The translations under genes and the position numbers were made by a program. Source: Amphritea japonica ATCC BAA-1530 (GTDB lineage Bacteria > Pseudomonadota > Gammaproteobacteria > Pseudomonadales > Balneatricaceae). Taken from it: a stretch of 64,000 nt of DNA. Each line of letters opens with the position of its first letter. The first letter of the stretch is position 1. The notes under the pieces were generated by a model. It did no database searches. It was not told the origin of the DNA and saw only the letters and a list, made by a program, of their open reading frames with translations. This document shows, piece by piece, positions 63,916 to 64,000 of this stretch. The stretch lies in NCBI RefSeq assembly GCF_016592435.1, contig NZ_AP014545.1, forward strand, positions 372,001-436,000. The letters run 5' to 3'.

Positions 63916-64000
63916 ATGGATCTAAGATTAACAGCAAGGGAACTGAAAACAGGGTTGCTGGTTATTTTGTTATTAACCGGAGCCCCTGCGATGGCCTTTG
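63916..64000 (+). CDS. 5' start of an exported protein (truncated by window end)
   Basis: ATG 63916 comes right after the second Sel1 gene and stays open to the window edge. The 28 residues begin with RLTARELKTGLLVILLLTGA, then PAMAF, a signal peptide. It is the next member of the same gene group. Nothing more can be said of its family. Confidence 0.6.
   Translation, partial: MDLRLTARELKTGLLVILLLTGAPAMAF

Overview
The window looks like a chromosomal segment of a marine gammaproteobacterium of the Oceanospirillales/Pseudomonadales type. The blocks ratA-rnfH / bamE / fur / recN / grpE-dnaK-dnaJ / dapB and ffh / rpsP-rimM-trmD-rplS / xerD-dsbC-hom-thrC-recJ are the Pseudomonas-like orders. The genus is not determined. 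Coding density is high, and no rRNA, tRNA, insertion sequence or CRISPR array was seen.

Layout. 1-3.1 kb: the end of an unknown gene, then a Slam-like outer-membrane protein with a TbpB-barrel-like lipoprotein, both on the minus strand. 2.85-4.3 kb: a promoter, a 36-codon leader ORF ending in three CGA arginine codons, an intrinsic terminator, then argD; this has the architecture of an arginine attenuator. 4.4-5.9 kb: two secreted c-type cytochromes. 6.1-9 kb: a radical SAM gene interrupted at two runs of seven A, divergent from a TPR-alpha/beta hydrolase gene. 9.1-15.3 kb: amino-acid import and catabolism (NSS transporter, leucine-type dehydrogenase, fused indolepyruvate:ferredoxin oxidoreductase). 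16-18.6 kb: AT-rich accessory genes (DUF3883, a small membrane protein) and a TetR/HPP pair with two palindromic operators. 18.8-33.8 kb: housekeeping genes including yggL, ssrA, smpB, a second NSS transporter, bamE, fur, recN, grpE-dnaK-dnaJ with heat-shock-type promoters, cysE, dapB, and a 53-residue YqaE/Pmp3 protein.

34-40.6 kb holds a six-gene, translationally coupled operon: periplasmic protein, polyferredoxin, CcdA/DsbD-like membrane protein, ExbB, ExbD, TonB. A TonB-dependent receptor gene is convergent to it. The combination suggests TonB-driven uptake tied to electron delivery across the inner membrane; the substrate is unknown. 40.7-57.4 kb is mostly core: NUDIX, gamma-carbonic anhydrase-like, CorC, YpjD, ffh, the rpsP operon, xerD, dsbC, hom-thrC, recJ, nfo.

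57.5-64 kb is an orphan type VI secretion module: VgrG with a C-terminal extension, a phospholipase D effector of Tle5 type, two recently duplicated Sel1-repeat lipoproteins that are likely immunity proteins, and the start of another exported protein.

The strongest candidates for undescribed biology are the leader/attenuator before argD, the TonB-polyferredoxin-CcdA operon, and the doubly frameshifted radical SAM gene with its divergent hydrolase partner.
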